NCBI RefSeq assembly: GCF_947179165.1
Contig: NC_077246.1
Location: 72,450,421 to 72,514,420, forward strand
DNA length: 64,000 nt
Direction of reading: 5' to 3'
Source of the DNA: Solanum dulcamara
Taxonomy: Eukaryota; Streptophyta; Magnoliopsida; Solanales; Solanaceae
The notes beneath the pieces were generated by a model that ran no database searches, was not told the origin of the DNA, and saw only the letters and a list, made by a program, of their open reading frames with translations. Positions within the stretch are counted from its first letter, which is position 1; each line of letters starts with the position of its first letter. The translations under genes were made by a program, and so were the position numbers. Shown piece after piece: positions 11,083 through 22,787 of this stretch.

Positions 11083-14000
11083 TGTCACGCCCGGGGAGGG
11101 TACCCTAGACGTGACCGGCACTCAGAAACCATTTCTAGCTCCCAAGCGAACCACTTAACCTGATCACACATCCGTTCATTCAATCAATTAGCGGAAGACT
11201 TTAAATAAAGAGGTAATTAAGTGGGCAAATCTCAATCAATAATCTAACTCGAAAAATAAAGGCCATGGGCCAACAAATCGAACTTCAATCTATGTCGTTA
11301 AATAGTTTGACAAGAACAATTCAAGAAATTAAAATACTCAATCGACACATCACTATCTAGTCTATGAAGTCTCTATCACTACTATCTAATTGGTGTCAAT
11401 AACAGGTTCATGTCTACCTCAAATCAAAATAAAAAGGACTAAACTCAACGCAAGAATAACATAAGTGGTGTCTTCCGAATGTAGGGGAGGACTCACCAAT
11501 AAGCTGAGTGTGAATAGATCCTCAATGGTGCGCCTATTGATGATATCTTAAACTTGTCTCTGCATCATGAAACGATGCAGGTCCAAATGGACGTCAGTAC
11601 GTGGAATGTACGAGTATGTAATATGGCAGAATGAAACAATACCGGTTCAAATATCTCAAGTCATAAAGATAAGAGATACTCAATCAAGGTGTCATAAGTC
11701 TAAAGTAAGAACACAGTTTAGACAGAGACCAATCATATACAATCCAATTCAATCACATACAATCCGATCCAATCCAATCATATACAATCCGATCCAATCC
11801 AATCATAGACGATCCGATTCAATCCAATCGTTTATAATTCGATCACACACCATCCAATCCAGTCCAATCATATTCAATCCAATCCAATCTTGTACAATCC
11901 AATTCAATCCTATCCAATCGTTTACAATCCAATCACATACCATCCAATCCAATCCAATCATATACAATCAACTCAACAATAAAGTCAAGGGACACAATTC
12001 AATAAATATGCAAATTAGAATTTAGTAATGTTTTACTAATCAACTCAATCAGATACAATCTCAATCAAACCAATCATATCAAGCACAATCCGCTCAATTG
12101 AGAGTTTCTCTAACCGACAACCATCACCATATGAGCAAGTGATAGTATAATAAGCCGACGTTGTTGCCACGTCCGTTCATACCTTGCCAAGGTAAGAACG
12201 AATCAACAATCATGGATCCATAACCAATCAAGTCCTATCATGTCAAGACAATAATTTAGGAAACATCCGACTTTAACGGTCCAATCCTCTCCTAGTTTGG
12301 CGACGTAGTTATTGGTTCGAGTATGGACTATACTCTTACCCAATTTGGTGCTCGATACTCCTTCCAAGACTCAATATGCTCATATCTATCAAGTGAGTAA
12401 AATACTCAAAATACTCATTTAGTCTCTTAGAACTTATTTTCAAATCAACTCATTTAGTCTCATTGGACTCTTTTCAAAACTCATTCAATCTGGTCTCATT
12501 GGACCTTCATTCACAATCAACTCATCTCAATCATCAAACTCTTCTTTTTAAATTTGATACCATCTCAACTCAATGAATGCAGAAAATATTAGATGCGTTT
12601 AAAACATAATTTCAACTCCTCAACTCAAACTCAAAATAGACATTTTTATGTAAAAATACTCAACTCATTTATACTCGAAATACTCATGTTCAAAACTAAT
12701 TAAAAGACTTCTCAAACTCAACTCATGGTTAAACTCTTTTTAAATCAAAGATGAAAATAATCATTCTTTAAACTCAAAATAATATATAAATAGTTTATAC
12801 AAAAATGTTCACAAATCATTTATTTAAAACTCCTTCTCAAACAATAACTTATACTCATATAACTCCAATCAAATCAAATTATGCAAATCACATATCATGT
12901 AGTCACATTAGACTCTAATCCATTTCACCTCAAACATCGTCATCAACATACCTCTTCATCAATCATTCTACATATGTTAAATAACCACCATTCATATCAT
13001 CATCAAACATCATAATTCACATCATCATCAAACCTCTTTCTCCAAAATTCTTATTTAATTCTATAGTCCATTTATAGAAACAACAATGACATTCTAGCTA
13101 TATCAATGTTTCGTTTCTTTTTATGCCATTCACATTCATAACTATCTAATTCATTCTTTTCATTCCAATCAATACACATACACAAAAACCATCCATCTCA
13201 ACTTCAAGACAAATTATGACCAAAAAGGAAATTTTATCTTGGTTTTCATGTGAATGAAACATAAATCCATACTCTCAACAAAACTCCACTCAAGAACACC
13301 ATAAATACATATGAATTTATATACAAAAATTCATTTGTAGTCAATAATATGAAAGATAACTATTTAGTAATTCAAGTCATGAAAATCATCAATCAATTAA
13401 TAGTATATATAAAAAAATATTCTATAGTTTAGGAAAAATTCAAGAAAACATTCATAGAAAGTTTAAGTCTTTCACAATCTTCATCCAACATATCTATGGG
13501 GCATATAGAAGAACTCAATCCATATTTTAGGTTAGTCTTACATACCTGAAATGAAGATTATCTCATCAAAACCAAAGACATGGCTTGAAGATCTTGAATC
13601 CTTGAGCTTGGGAGCAATTTGTTGGAGATTACTTGAGAGAGAAGAGGATGAAGTTTAGGGTTTTGGAGAGGCAAAAGTCAGAAAAATGACCCCAAAATGC
13701 GTACACTTCTTATATATATAATTAAGGAATGGTCCATAATGCCCTTTCTCAAGAAAAATCTAGAAAATGGGCAAAAAAACCTGCAAGTGCAATAGTGGCG
13801 CGTCGCACCAAGGGCCAAACTATTGAGGCTAGTTTCTGGCGCTATAGTGGCGCAGGGCGCCACTGGAGCCCCAAGCCTGAAATTTCTGCAGTGATAGTCT
13901 GTAGTAAAATGGTCATAACTTTTGACTCCGAACTCCAAAAAATGTAATCTTGGTGGAGTTGGAAAGAAGACTCAAAGACCTTTGATGTGATAGGTCATGA

Positions 14001-14266
14001 TCCACCCAACTCGTTATATGATAGGAGATATGGTCATTCAAAGTTGACCCTTATACGAACTCATCCGGAAACTTAGCCGATAGAAATTATTTGAACTCGG
14101 ATTGGTGTTAGAGATCTCTTATGATCCTAAAACACATCTAATACACTTCAAATATTTAGGAATTTATTGTGACTCATATATAAAATTATAAGTCATTCGG
14201 TTCGAGTCTACACACATGTGAAGAAATGTTCGAATATTTGTGGAAAAAAAAATCTGGGGTGTTACA
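11083..14266. mobile_element. Solo-LTR-like element E1 (about 3.18 kb)
   Basis: The element begins TGTCACGCCC and ends GGGGTGTTACA (TG..CA ends) and is flanked by a perfect 5-bp target duplication GTCAG (11078-11082 and 14267-14271), the signature of an LTR retrotransposon insertion. It encodes no gag or pol. It contains a minisatellite (about 11735-11970), a segment with GGCGACGTAGTTATTGG-type sequence near 12300, and GC-rich palindromic motifs near 13795-13865. Related copies lie at about 22788 (E2), 31414 (E3) and 34141 (E4). I infer a solo LTR or a non-autonomous LTR element; a TIR element is less likely given the 5-bp duplication. Confidence 0.7.
11735..11970. repeat. ATCCAATC-rich minisatellite inside E1
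   Basis: Roughly 20-30-bp units of the type CATATACAATCCGATCCAAT are repeated about ten times with variation. A long open frame across it is caused by the repeat. A matching but diverged tract is in E3 at about 32080-32290. Confidence 0.8.
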
Positions 14267-14367
14267 GTCAGTTGGTACAGAATACTAGTTTGTTATACAG
14301 CGCAGCAACTACTCTATATTCAGGACCACTTGTTCATCATATTTGCAAATTGTAACCATAAAAAATG

Positions 14368-14470
14368 CAAGGCAAGGCAAGGCTGCGTACAATAGACCCT
14401 TGTGGTCAGGCCCTTCCCCGGACCCCGCGCATAGCGGGAGCTTTAGTGCACCGGGCTGCCCTTTTTTTTT
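14368..14470 (+). mobile_element. 5'-truncated Au-type SINE with target duplication
   Basis: The 3' part of an Au-like SINE (GCTGCGTACAATAGACCC ... GCATAGCGGGAGCTTTAGTG ... CCGGGCTGCCC, then a T run) is flanked by a perfect 14-bp duplication, AACCATAAAAAATG, at 14354-14367 and 14471-14484. Au SINEs end in oligo-T, matching the tail here. The tRNA-related 5' half is missing. Confidence 0.85.
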
Positions 14471-14595
14471 AACCATAAAAAATGAAAGGTTGTGAAGTCA
14501 CTGCCAAGAAAATTATGTGTGCATATATTTGTCCTCACCTCTTAGGATGGTAATCTTTGATTCGATCCAACCCGCACCTCAAGAAATGTGATGTA

Positions 14596-14692
14596 ATTAA
14601 TACAAGTGTTACTGACTACTTACACAACTCGAATATGTGACCTATATATCACATAAAGATAACTTTATCATTGCCCCAAGGCTCCCTTCAAT
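14596..14692 (-). mobile_element. Degenerate Au-type SINE remnant
   Basis: TGTGACCTATATATCACATAAAGATAACTTTATCATTG..CAAGGCTCCC matches the tRNA-like end of Au SINEs read on the minus strand (compare 28141-28200). Diverged, with no clear target duplication. Confidence 0.5.
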
Positions 14693-15248
14693 TTGATGTC
14701 GAGTAGTTATGATAATGGACTTGTAGAGTATAACCTTATTTATTGCCTTTGAACTTTGCGAAGAAAACCTCAACTTTGCCTTCCAAATTATGCCTCTAAG
14801 GCTATTCACCTTGTAATGCTAGAGAAGTTTCATCTCAAACTTTTGATGATTTTTATCTCTCAGTTGAGATAAAAATCTTGTAGCTCATGCTCATGTTATT
14901 GTTTCAGTCCCAAATAAGTCGAGGTTGACTATATGAATATCATAATGCATGCAACTACTGAACAAGACACGGTTTGCCTCTGACATCATAATAATGTAAG
15001 CCATTTGCTCTCAATGTGAAGAGAGCTAAAAGCAAGAAGTTCTACAAAAGTGGTTTAAGGAATAAGGCAATGAAATTCCAGTGTGGGCTTCTGTTGTTGT
15101 AACGACATGCAGAGAGCAGTGTCTTATTGGTCTGATTCATGCTTCCCCTTGGTACCGGTCACAGGACTTGCATAACATCATAAGCATGTCCCTCCTAGCC
15201 CGACGCAAGCGAGCTAAAACCACAAGGGGAGGCACTGCAATCGAGAAG

Positions 15249-15475
15249 TCAGAGTCTGGAAGGCATTCCTCCAGCAACAACCAGAGTTTCTCCAGTTACA
15301 TAAGCAGCATCATCAGAAGCCAAATAAGCAACAGCCGCGGCCATATCTTGTGTTGTTCCTGAATGGTCTTGTCTATCAAATTCTTCCTCTGTTGTGCATT
15401 TGAGACATGACATACTAATCCCAACACGTCAATTCCTCCATCTCTCAGTTTCTTTACTGCTTCATCTACATTTTC
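15249..15475 (-). pseudogene. Fragment of a DHRS4-like short-chain dehydrogenase gene
   Basis: Read on the minus strand, an intron-type acceptor (TTTTACAG) precedes an exon encoding NVDEAVKKLRDGGIDVLG.. and ending NLIDKTIQ. This continues without any intron into a last exon with TQDMAAAVAYLASDDAAYVT, ending GGMPSRL and stop at 15249-15251. The join changes frame unless the missing exons are restored. In intact SDR family 4 / tropinone-reductase-like proteins these two pieces are separated by the catalytic YxxxK region, which is absent here. I therefore call a deleted genomic fragment, not a functional enzyme. The N-terminal Rossmann GxxxGxG exon is not in the window. Another scrap of the same last exon recurs at 27782 and 56811. 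Confidence 0.7.
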
Positions 15476-15654
15476 CTGTAAAATGAAATAGACAATACCT
15501 AAAGTCAAATCCCCGATATGAAGGGAATAAACAATACAATTACAGAGAAGTCCCAAAAAAACAGTGACACTGTTTCTATTTCTTTGACGCAATTTTTGTT
15601 ACAAATTACTTGTAACTATAAAAAGTTATGATTTGTTGTAATTTAAGCCGGTGT

Positions 15655-15900
15655 AAATTTTTTTCCCGATCACCCTAGGGTCAACTTGCGTACATTTCGA
15701 TCAATTCCACGGGTACCTACTATATCCCACCCAACACAAGTAACTGTCCACCAAGGCTTGGACATATGCGATTTGAACCTAAGACCTAAGACACTAAAAA
15801 CGTTAATTCCCAAATCCACACAGGTAACTACCCACTAAGGCTTGGACAAATGCGATTTGAACATTGACACCTAAGGCACTAAAAAGTTAATATCCGAATA
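15655..15900 (-). mobile_element. Degenerate TS-type SINE with partial internal duplication
   Basis: AATTCCACGGGTACCTACTA, then ACTGTCCACCAAGGCTTGGACA, then CGATTTGAACC, matches the reverse of the TS/SolS SINE class (compare the plus-strand copy at 61416). The second half is repeated as CTACCCACTAAGGCTTGGAC..CGATTTGAAC at about 15825-15890. Confidence 0.55.
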
Positions 15901-16319
15901 CACACGGAATTAGATGTGTTCATCCTCAATGCAAACAAAGTCCCACATTGATAGTTGAAAAGATTAGGAAGCAACATATGAGATATAGGATCTCTTAATG
16001 TGAGAGCTTGGCCCAAATTGGACAATATCACACCATGTTAAAGAGGATCTTTGAGCTGATTTAACCCAACAATCCACCAGTCATAGTGATCATGTGTGTG
16101 TGTGTGAAATTCTAAAAAAGATCAAGTTCTTCAGTTCATCAAATACCCTTTGTTATCATATATAACCAGATGAAAAATAAAGGCATTAACTTTAACAAAA
16201 TCTGCAAATACCCATTTGAAGAATCACTATAATCTTGGCAAGAAACAAATCTTTTAGCATATACAACCAGATAAAAGGATAAAGACATTAACTTTAAGCA
16301 AAATCTGAAATACCCAATT

Positions 16320-16690
16320 AAATTTCTATTTTGTAACACCAAAACGAAGAAAAAAGAGAAATCATTAGTTAAGATGAAATGCGTACTAGTCACCGGGACC
16401 ATGAGGCCCAATCTGGACAAGTTTGGGGTTAGAAGAGTAGATCAAATAATTTTCGAAAAAATTATGAACTAACACACACAAAAAACCTCTTAAAATCTTG
16501 AATTTCTATTTTGTGACACTTTAATACTGAAAAAAGAGACGCTACTGATGATCATGCAATGAGTATCGGTCAACAGGTTTGTGAGGCGTAGCCTAGCCAA
16601 GTTTCGAAGCCAACGAAGTCGGTCAACAAATTTTCGGAAAAATGTGTTGATTAACACACACAAAAAATGCTTGAAATTTTGAATTTCCTT
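16320..16690. repeat. About 170-bp diverged tandem repeat downstream of RLK1
   Basis: Two units share TTTCTATTTTGT.ACAC, GAAGAAAAAAGAGA / GAAAAAAGAGAC, GTACTAGTCACCGG / GTATCGGTCAACAGG, CAAGTTT and ACACACACAAAAAA. A similar pair lies downstream of RLK2 (about 39170-39520), so the repeat predates the block duplication. No coding potential. Confidence 0.6.
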
Positions 16691-17069
16691 TCCATGTCCT
16701 TTCTTAATAAGCTCATTTTCTGTTCTGCATCTAAAGTCCAAGAATACAGTAATTTCTCAATTCACTAATTGTTTATTTTTTTCCACACTATCACAGAGAG
16801 TACAAAACAAGTTTATTGAATACAAATGAAGAAGCTAATGAATAAAAAGCAAAATAGTGCAGCTAAACACCTTTCTTAATTTCATTCTGGTTTCTTTATA
16901 GCTAGCATTCAAAACATAATTACAAATAGCTAAAAGTAGAACAGGTTCAAAACCACTCAAATGAAATTACAGACAATACATGACTCCAAGTAAGTACTAT
17001 ACGATGACTTTACTAAAGAAACCAAAAAGCATCAGAAAAGAACGCTATCGAAAGAGATGCTGATCACTT

Positions 17070-20000
17070 CTATGTTTCCAGAAATGTGTTCTTGATTTTG
17101 TTAAGCCTCTTGACTACTTCTTTCATGGTTATTCTTGATTCTGGCATTTCCTTTGTGCAGTCTAAACCCAATTCTATCATGGAGGCTATGCAGATTTCAC
17201 TTTGGGAAGTGATCTGTTCTTCCTCGGAAAAAAGATTGGCATCCACAACGTCCATCATAGTCCCTGAAAATGATTGTGTGATCCATTTCCTCAAGTCAAG
17301 ATTTTCATTGCATATCTCTTCATCTGTTGGCCTTCTTTTGGTCAAAACCTCCATCAACATGATGCCGTAACTATAAACATCACCACTAGCAGACACTATT
17401 CCCTCCAAGCCATATTCTTAAAAAAGGATTGAAGAAAAGTTACTCAATTGAAATACAACAATAATTTTGCATAAATAAAAACTTGTTCTTTTTACTTGTA
17501 GAATTTGGAGAGACTTAATTATGATAAGAGAAAATCAAAGAGAGTAGATTTTTTATACCTGGTGCAATGTATCCAAGAGTGCCCAAAGTCTCCGTATAAG
17601 CCATGGACTTGCTTACGGCTAAAATTTTAGAGATTCCAAAATCACCAACACAAGCCACCATATCTTCATCCAAAAGAACGTTGGCTGGCTTTAGGTCACA
17701 ATGAACAATTGGAGTAACATTACCATGATGTAGATATTCAATTGCCATAGCTGCATCAAGCATTACGGCGACTCTTTGATGAAGGTTCAAGTGGCAATCT
17801 TCTCTGTACAACCAATTCTCAAGACTCCCGTTGGGCATATATTGCAGAACAAAGGCTCTTATATAGTCACTAGAACAAGTAGTAATCACCGGAACAAGAT
17901 TTCTGTGTCTAACATTTCTCATCACTTCGCATTCAGTATCAAACCTTCTGCATACTTGCTCATTTTCCAAATCCAGAACCTTTATTGCCACTACACTTCC
18001 ATCAGATAATGTGCCTTTGTACACACAGCCAGAACTTCCCACGCCAATTAAATTTGATTCATCAAAATTATTTGTTGCTCGTTGAATCTCGTGATAAGAA
18101 ATTAATTGATAAGTCCCAATCTCTGGTAGTTTTTCCACATCTTTGGACTTTCCTTTCTTCTGTCGTTTCATTATCCAAATTGAAACCAACAAAAATATCA
18201 AAAAGGACGAAATAATCACTGGAGTAATAATTTTTAGCACAATCCCCTTTAGCTTTGATTGTTGTCCAGGATTGGTGATAGCACAAGAAGGAATCTCCAA
18301 TATGTGTGCTCCACATAGACCTTTGTTCCCGAGAAATGATTGCAGAGTGGAATTTGCAAACACACCGTCACCGGGTATTTCACCTTCTAAACCATTAAAT
18401 GAAACATTAATGTTTTTCAGGAACGAGAGTTTTTCCAATGACTTAGGAATAGTACCTGACAATGCATTTAAAGACAAATCCAAGTATACTAAGCTTATCA
18501 AGTTGGCAAAGGATAATGGAATTTGGCCAAAAAATGAATTGTTCGATAGGTCAAGAGACTGCAGGTTTTGGAGTTCCCCGAATCTGGTTGGTATCATGCC
18601 TGAAAAGTGGTTACTGGAAAGATTTAGTTCTACAATGGCTTTCAGTCCTCCAATATCCGATGGAACTTCTCCCTCTAGAGAATTTTGTGACACTCTTAGA
18701 GAGAGAAGGCCACTCATCTTCCAAAGGCTCAACGGAAATTTTGATGAAAATTTATTAGAACCCAAATAAAGATTTTGTAGCATGCTAAGATTTCCTAAGC
18801 ATTCTGGAATTGATCCAGAGAGCTCATTAAAATCCAGAATTAATTGAACCAAATTAAACAAATGGCATACCGACTCTGGAATATGTCCCTGCAATTTATT
18901 GTTTCGTAGATACATCCCTTGGAGTTGCTTAAGCTTACCAATCTCAGAAGGAATATTCCCTGCCAAGTTGTTTCCTTGAAAGTCTAGGCTTATTAGACCG
19001 CTTATGTTGCCTATACTTGTGGGGATGAGGCCGTTGACGTGTGCATCTGATATTTCAAAGTTTTCAATTGTAGATGAAAGATTCCCAATAGAATTGGGCA
19101 GAACGCCATTCAATGGATTGGAACCCACTTGTAGATATCGTAACACCCTACAGCCCGCCAAAGAATTGAAGAATCGCAACGCATGCTCTCTTGGTTCATT
19201 GGTAAGTTGATTATCATGTAGCAATAGCTCTCGCAGCTCATGAAGATTTCCTAAATTAGTAGGAATAGCGCCTGTGAGAAAGTTCTTCTCTAGCTCCAGG
19301 TTCTCAAGCTTGGAAGCATTTGTTATGAACAATGGAATTTCCCCTTCCAGCTGATTGGCTTGCAAGTTAAGTACTTTAATGTTCGAAAGATGAAGACCTG
19401 TAGTGGCTGGAATTCTCCCCGAGAGGTTATTGAACTCGAAACCAATGGTTTCCAAGGAAGATATATTGAAAATAGCCTCCGGAATTTGACCAATAAGATT
19501 GTAATTTTGCCCAAAGTTCAATTCCTTCAAATTTGATAGCTTCCCTAGTTCTTGAGGAACTTGGCCCACTATGCGAGACTGAGAACAATCAAGATATTGC
19601 AGAGTGGAAATATTGCCCAATGAAGCAGGAATAGTCCCACTTATTGCAGTACGCCCAATAGAGAACATCTCGAGCTTGGATAAACAATCAATATTTTTGG
19701 GTATGTCTCCAGTTATGTTGTTGAAAGCTATGGACAAAATTTTGAGCTCTGTGAGTTGGCATATGTTGGAAGGAATGCAACCAGAAATTTGGTTCATATA
19801 TATACTTAACACCTCTAGATTTGACACAGTATTCCCTTTATCTAGCAATAGAGGACCAGAAAGGCTATTGTTTCCCAGATTTATGGCAAGCAATGATGAG
19901 ATATTAAACAGTGCTGTGGGAATGGAACCTGTTAATTGATTATTGACAAAGGACAAATATGCAAGTTGGCTTAGATTACCGACCTCCTTTGGAATGTTGC

Positions 20001-20532
20001 CACTGACTCTATTCCCAGACAAACTGAAGTTCAGCAACTTTGTGGCATTTCCAATAGAAGGAGGGATTATACCCGTGAGGCTATTGTTCCTGAGATTTAA
20101 CACTCTGAGTTCGGGTACATACCATGGCCCTTTCCACATTTCACCACCGAGTTTATTGGAGGCCAATGAAATTACTTGAACTCTCCGGTGTTGAAATAAA
20201 CTTGCTGGTATACTTCCTTGGAGCTGATTGTTGTCGAGATTGAGAAGACTGAGAAAGGACAAATTGGCCAAAGATGGGGAAATTGTGCCTTGCAGTTGCA
20301 AATTAGGAAGAGCCAAGGCCACAACCCTTTGCCTTTTTGAACTGCAAGTGACACCGAACCAGGAGCAAAAAGAAGTATTGTTGGTCCAATTAATGGCCAA
20401 AAAATGACTGGGACTTGTAACAAGATTTTGGAAAGCTAGTAAAGCTTGTTGGTCAGTCTCATTTGAGGAAGCAAGTGATATAGAAAATTGAATTACAAAG
20501 AGAAGAATCAATAAGACAATGTTCTTCTTCAT
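17070..20532 (-). CDS. LRR receptor-like Ser/Thr kinase, subfamily XII, non-RD (RLK1)
   Basis: Two exons on the minus strand, 20532-17559 and 17416-17070, with GT..AG and phase 1; 1106 aa. Order: signal peptide (MKKN plus a hydrophobic stretch, about 1-22), LRRNT domain with CSWFGVTC, about 27 LRRs (LxxLxxNxLxGxIP type, about 70-730), a juxtamembrane extracellular Cys pair, transmembrane helix about 762-787 followed by basic residues, and kinase about 830-1100. The kinase has P-loop GVGSSGCVYKG, VAIK lysine, HCDLKPAN catalytic loop (non-RD) and GDFG. The family includes FLS2, EFR and Xa21, which sense microbial ligands at the plasma membrane; the ligand here is unknown. Compared with RLK2 it carries C in the P-loop (usual S), C before VGDFG (usual R) and L in EYGLEG (usual S). 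A possible AATAAA lies at 16817-16812. Confidence 0.92.
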
Positions 20533-20589
20533 TTTGAATTAGTATATAGATTGCTGCAAAGGGATTTATGTTTCAAATGTATTAATCCA

Positions 20590-20606
20590 TTATATATATA
20601 TAGCAC
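20590..20606 (-). promoter_or_regulatory. TATA box of RLK1
   Basis: TATATATATA lies about 60-70 bp upstream of the RLK1 ATG on the minus strand and is conserved at the same position upstream of RLK2. Upstream of it, RLK1 has about 127 bp (20674-20800) that RLK2 lacks, including a direct repeat GAAAGGTCCTTAAAATGA (20672 and 20773). Confidence 0.55.
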
Positions 20607-22786
20607 CACTTATGTTGTTGACATGACAGAGGAATTGGTCTTTGCCCAAGTCTTCACGACATCAAACATTTGAAAGGTCCTTAAAATGAGATATATCTAT
20701 TTCCCAAGTCTTAACTGCAAACGTATCCCCACATGTACTGTCACATCAAACATTACTTTCTTTCGTATATGGAAAGGTCCTTAAAATGAAAATTATTTGA
20801 TAACATAATAAAATGTTATCAAATAATAAGATAATGAAAAAGTCTTAAAGGCATTACAGAAGGAAAAATTACCTCATATATGTATTTAAGACTTTATGTT
20901 CAAGCATAGTTTTAATTTTTATTTAATTTCAATTTTAAATGCCTACTAAATGTTACTCCTATAATTTTGGTGAATTCCTAATTTTCTAATGTGCTAATTA
21001 TGAAAGGGTAGATTTCAAAATATTAGGGGCGTAGACGTGTAAAATGTTATTTGGACGGATTAAAATAGGGTGATTTTATAAATAAATGAATCATTGTCCA
21101 ATCTTATTTAGAATCAGTAGAGTTAAGATAAGCTAAACAATGAATCATGATAGTCTAACTCGTTCAACTTAATCCACCATTTTTGCAATTTCAAACATTT
21201 CAACTTGCTTTAAAAAAATCGACGTGCCTACTTCAATAAAAATATTTAAAGTGGTCATAATGAAAAACAATCATATCCATGAAGATGTTTAAAATCCTCA
21301 AAAAAGCAAGACCTCCATTATACAACTCAAATGTTAATTACCAAATCAAGAAAAATATTTGTCCACCCCCACCCCCACATTTTTTTTCCTTATACAACTC
21401 AAATGTTAATTACCAAATCAAAAAAAACATTCTCCCCCCACGATACTAATTAGTAATTACTAATACAACAACTTAATTGCGAGTGATAACATATTTGAAT
21501 TAATTAATTTAATTTAATTTTTATTTATTTTTCAATTTCGAATTTAATGAGTTACCATTTTTAATATATCATTTATTCAATTTGAATTAAATTATATTTA
21601 ATTTTATTTAATTAACATGGTAATTATCCTATTTATGAGCAAAAATAGGGGTTGCATTTTAGATAATTAATAATTAATACTAGCACAATATTTTTCTCTG
21701 TCTTCAATTTATATTTCTTACAGTATTAGTGTGATTTTTGTTTTACCATATTTAGGCTTTATTCAATACTGCACAATTGTATGATATTGATATAAATTGT
21801 GGCTTTTTTCGAAATGATCTTGTAAATTGGTTCGTAATAATACATTTTACAATTATTCTTTGTGTATAAAAATGATTCATAATGTGATCTTGTGTATGAT
21901 ATTTTTGTCTAAATCATGATTGCAAAGAAATGATTATATATTGTTTTGGTATATTTATATGAATTGTGGGTTTAAATGAGTATATTCAGAAAGTCTTAAT
22001 TGTACAGTATCGGTATGAAATATGATTTAAACTATGTGGTCTATATGAATTGTGGTATGAATAATGATTTAAACTATGTGGTCTATATTGTCCAAATCTA
22101 TATATCTCTTAATTGTACAGTATCGGTATGAAATATGATTTCAAAATTAAATGGACCTACTGTATGATATTGGTATGAATTGTGTTTTCGAAATGATCTT
22201 TATAAAGTAGTTTACAGTAGAATTCATAATGATATTTTTTATAGTTCAAAATTACTCTTAAACAGTTATGAACATTTGTTGAAATCACAAAATTAAACCA
22301 TAATCATACAACAGATTCAAATTTATACATTTCTTGAAAGCTGACTCTATATATATATCAATATAATATAATTGAAAATGTTTTATTTTTAAAAACCACA
22401 CCAAACTGATATAATAGACCAATTCTAACAATTAAAATTAGTCTATGAACCAATTATATACACAAGTAGTTATGAGAAAATATTACAATATATAAACATT
22501 TGTTTGAAACCACAATTGATACCAATACCGTATAGTTGATTCATTAACTTGTGAAACCAAAAAATAAATCAAAATCATACAATATATTCATTTAAATTTG
22601 ACACCATGAATTATACCTAAATTAATACAATGTAACAGTATTCTAAATTTGATCAATATAGATTAAAATTAATAATTTCTTCTTATACAAAGGATTTATT
22701 GTAAGAAATACTACACCAAATCGGTGTATTTACACATCTGTAAGATAAAAAATTATAATTAACCCTTTAATTTAAACTGATTACAC
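20607..22786. other. AT-rich RLK upstream flank conserved between the two RLK copies
   Basis: No gene seen. The sequence is alignable over its length with 43373-45444. It holds short local repeats: a duplicated CAACTCAAATGTTAATTACC block (about 21317 and 21395), and repeated AAACTATGTGGTCTATAT / TTAATTGTACAGTATCGGTA units near 22000-22130. A palindrome TACACC-AAATC-GGTGTA sits at 22731-22747. The match to the second copy stops abruptly after CTGATTAC. Confidence 0.6.
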
Positions 22787-22787
22787 T

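Noticed and set aside
11567..12025. 152-codon open frame on the plus strand
   Set aside because: It lies over the CAATCC-type minisatellite of E1; the open frame comes from the repeat period and has no domain.
18143..18769. 208-codon open frame antisense to RLK1 (and 40985-41545 opposite RLK2)
   Set aside because: Mirror of the conserved kinase/LRR coding sequence; no domain, no independent support.
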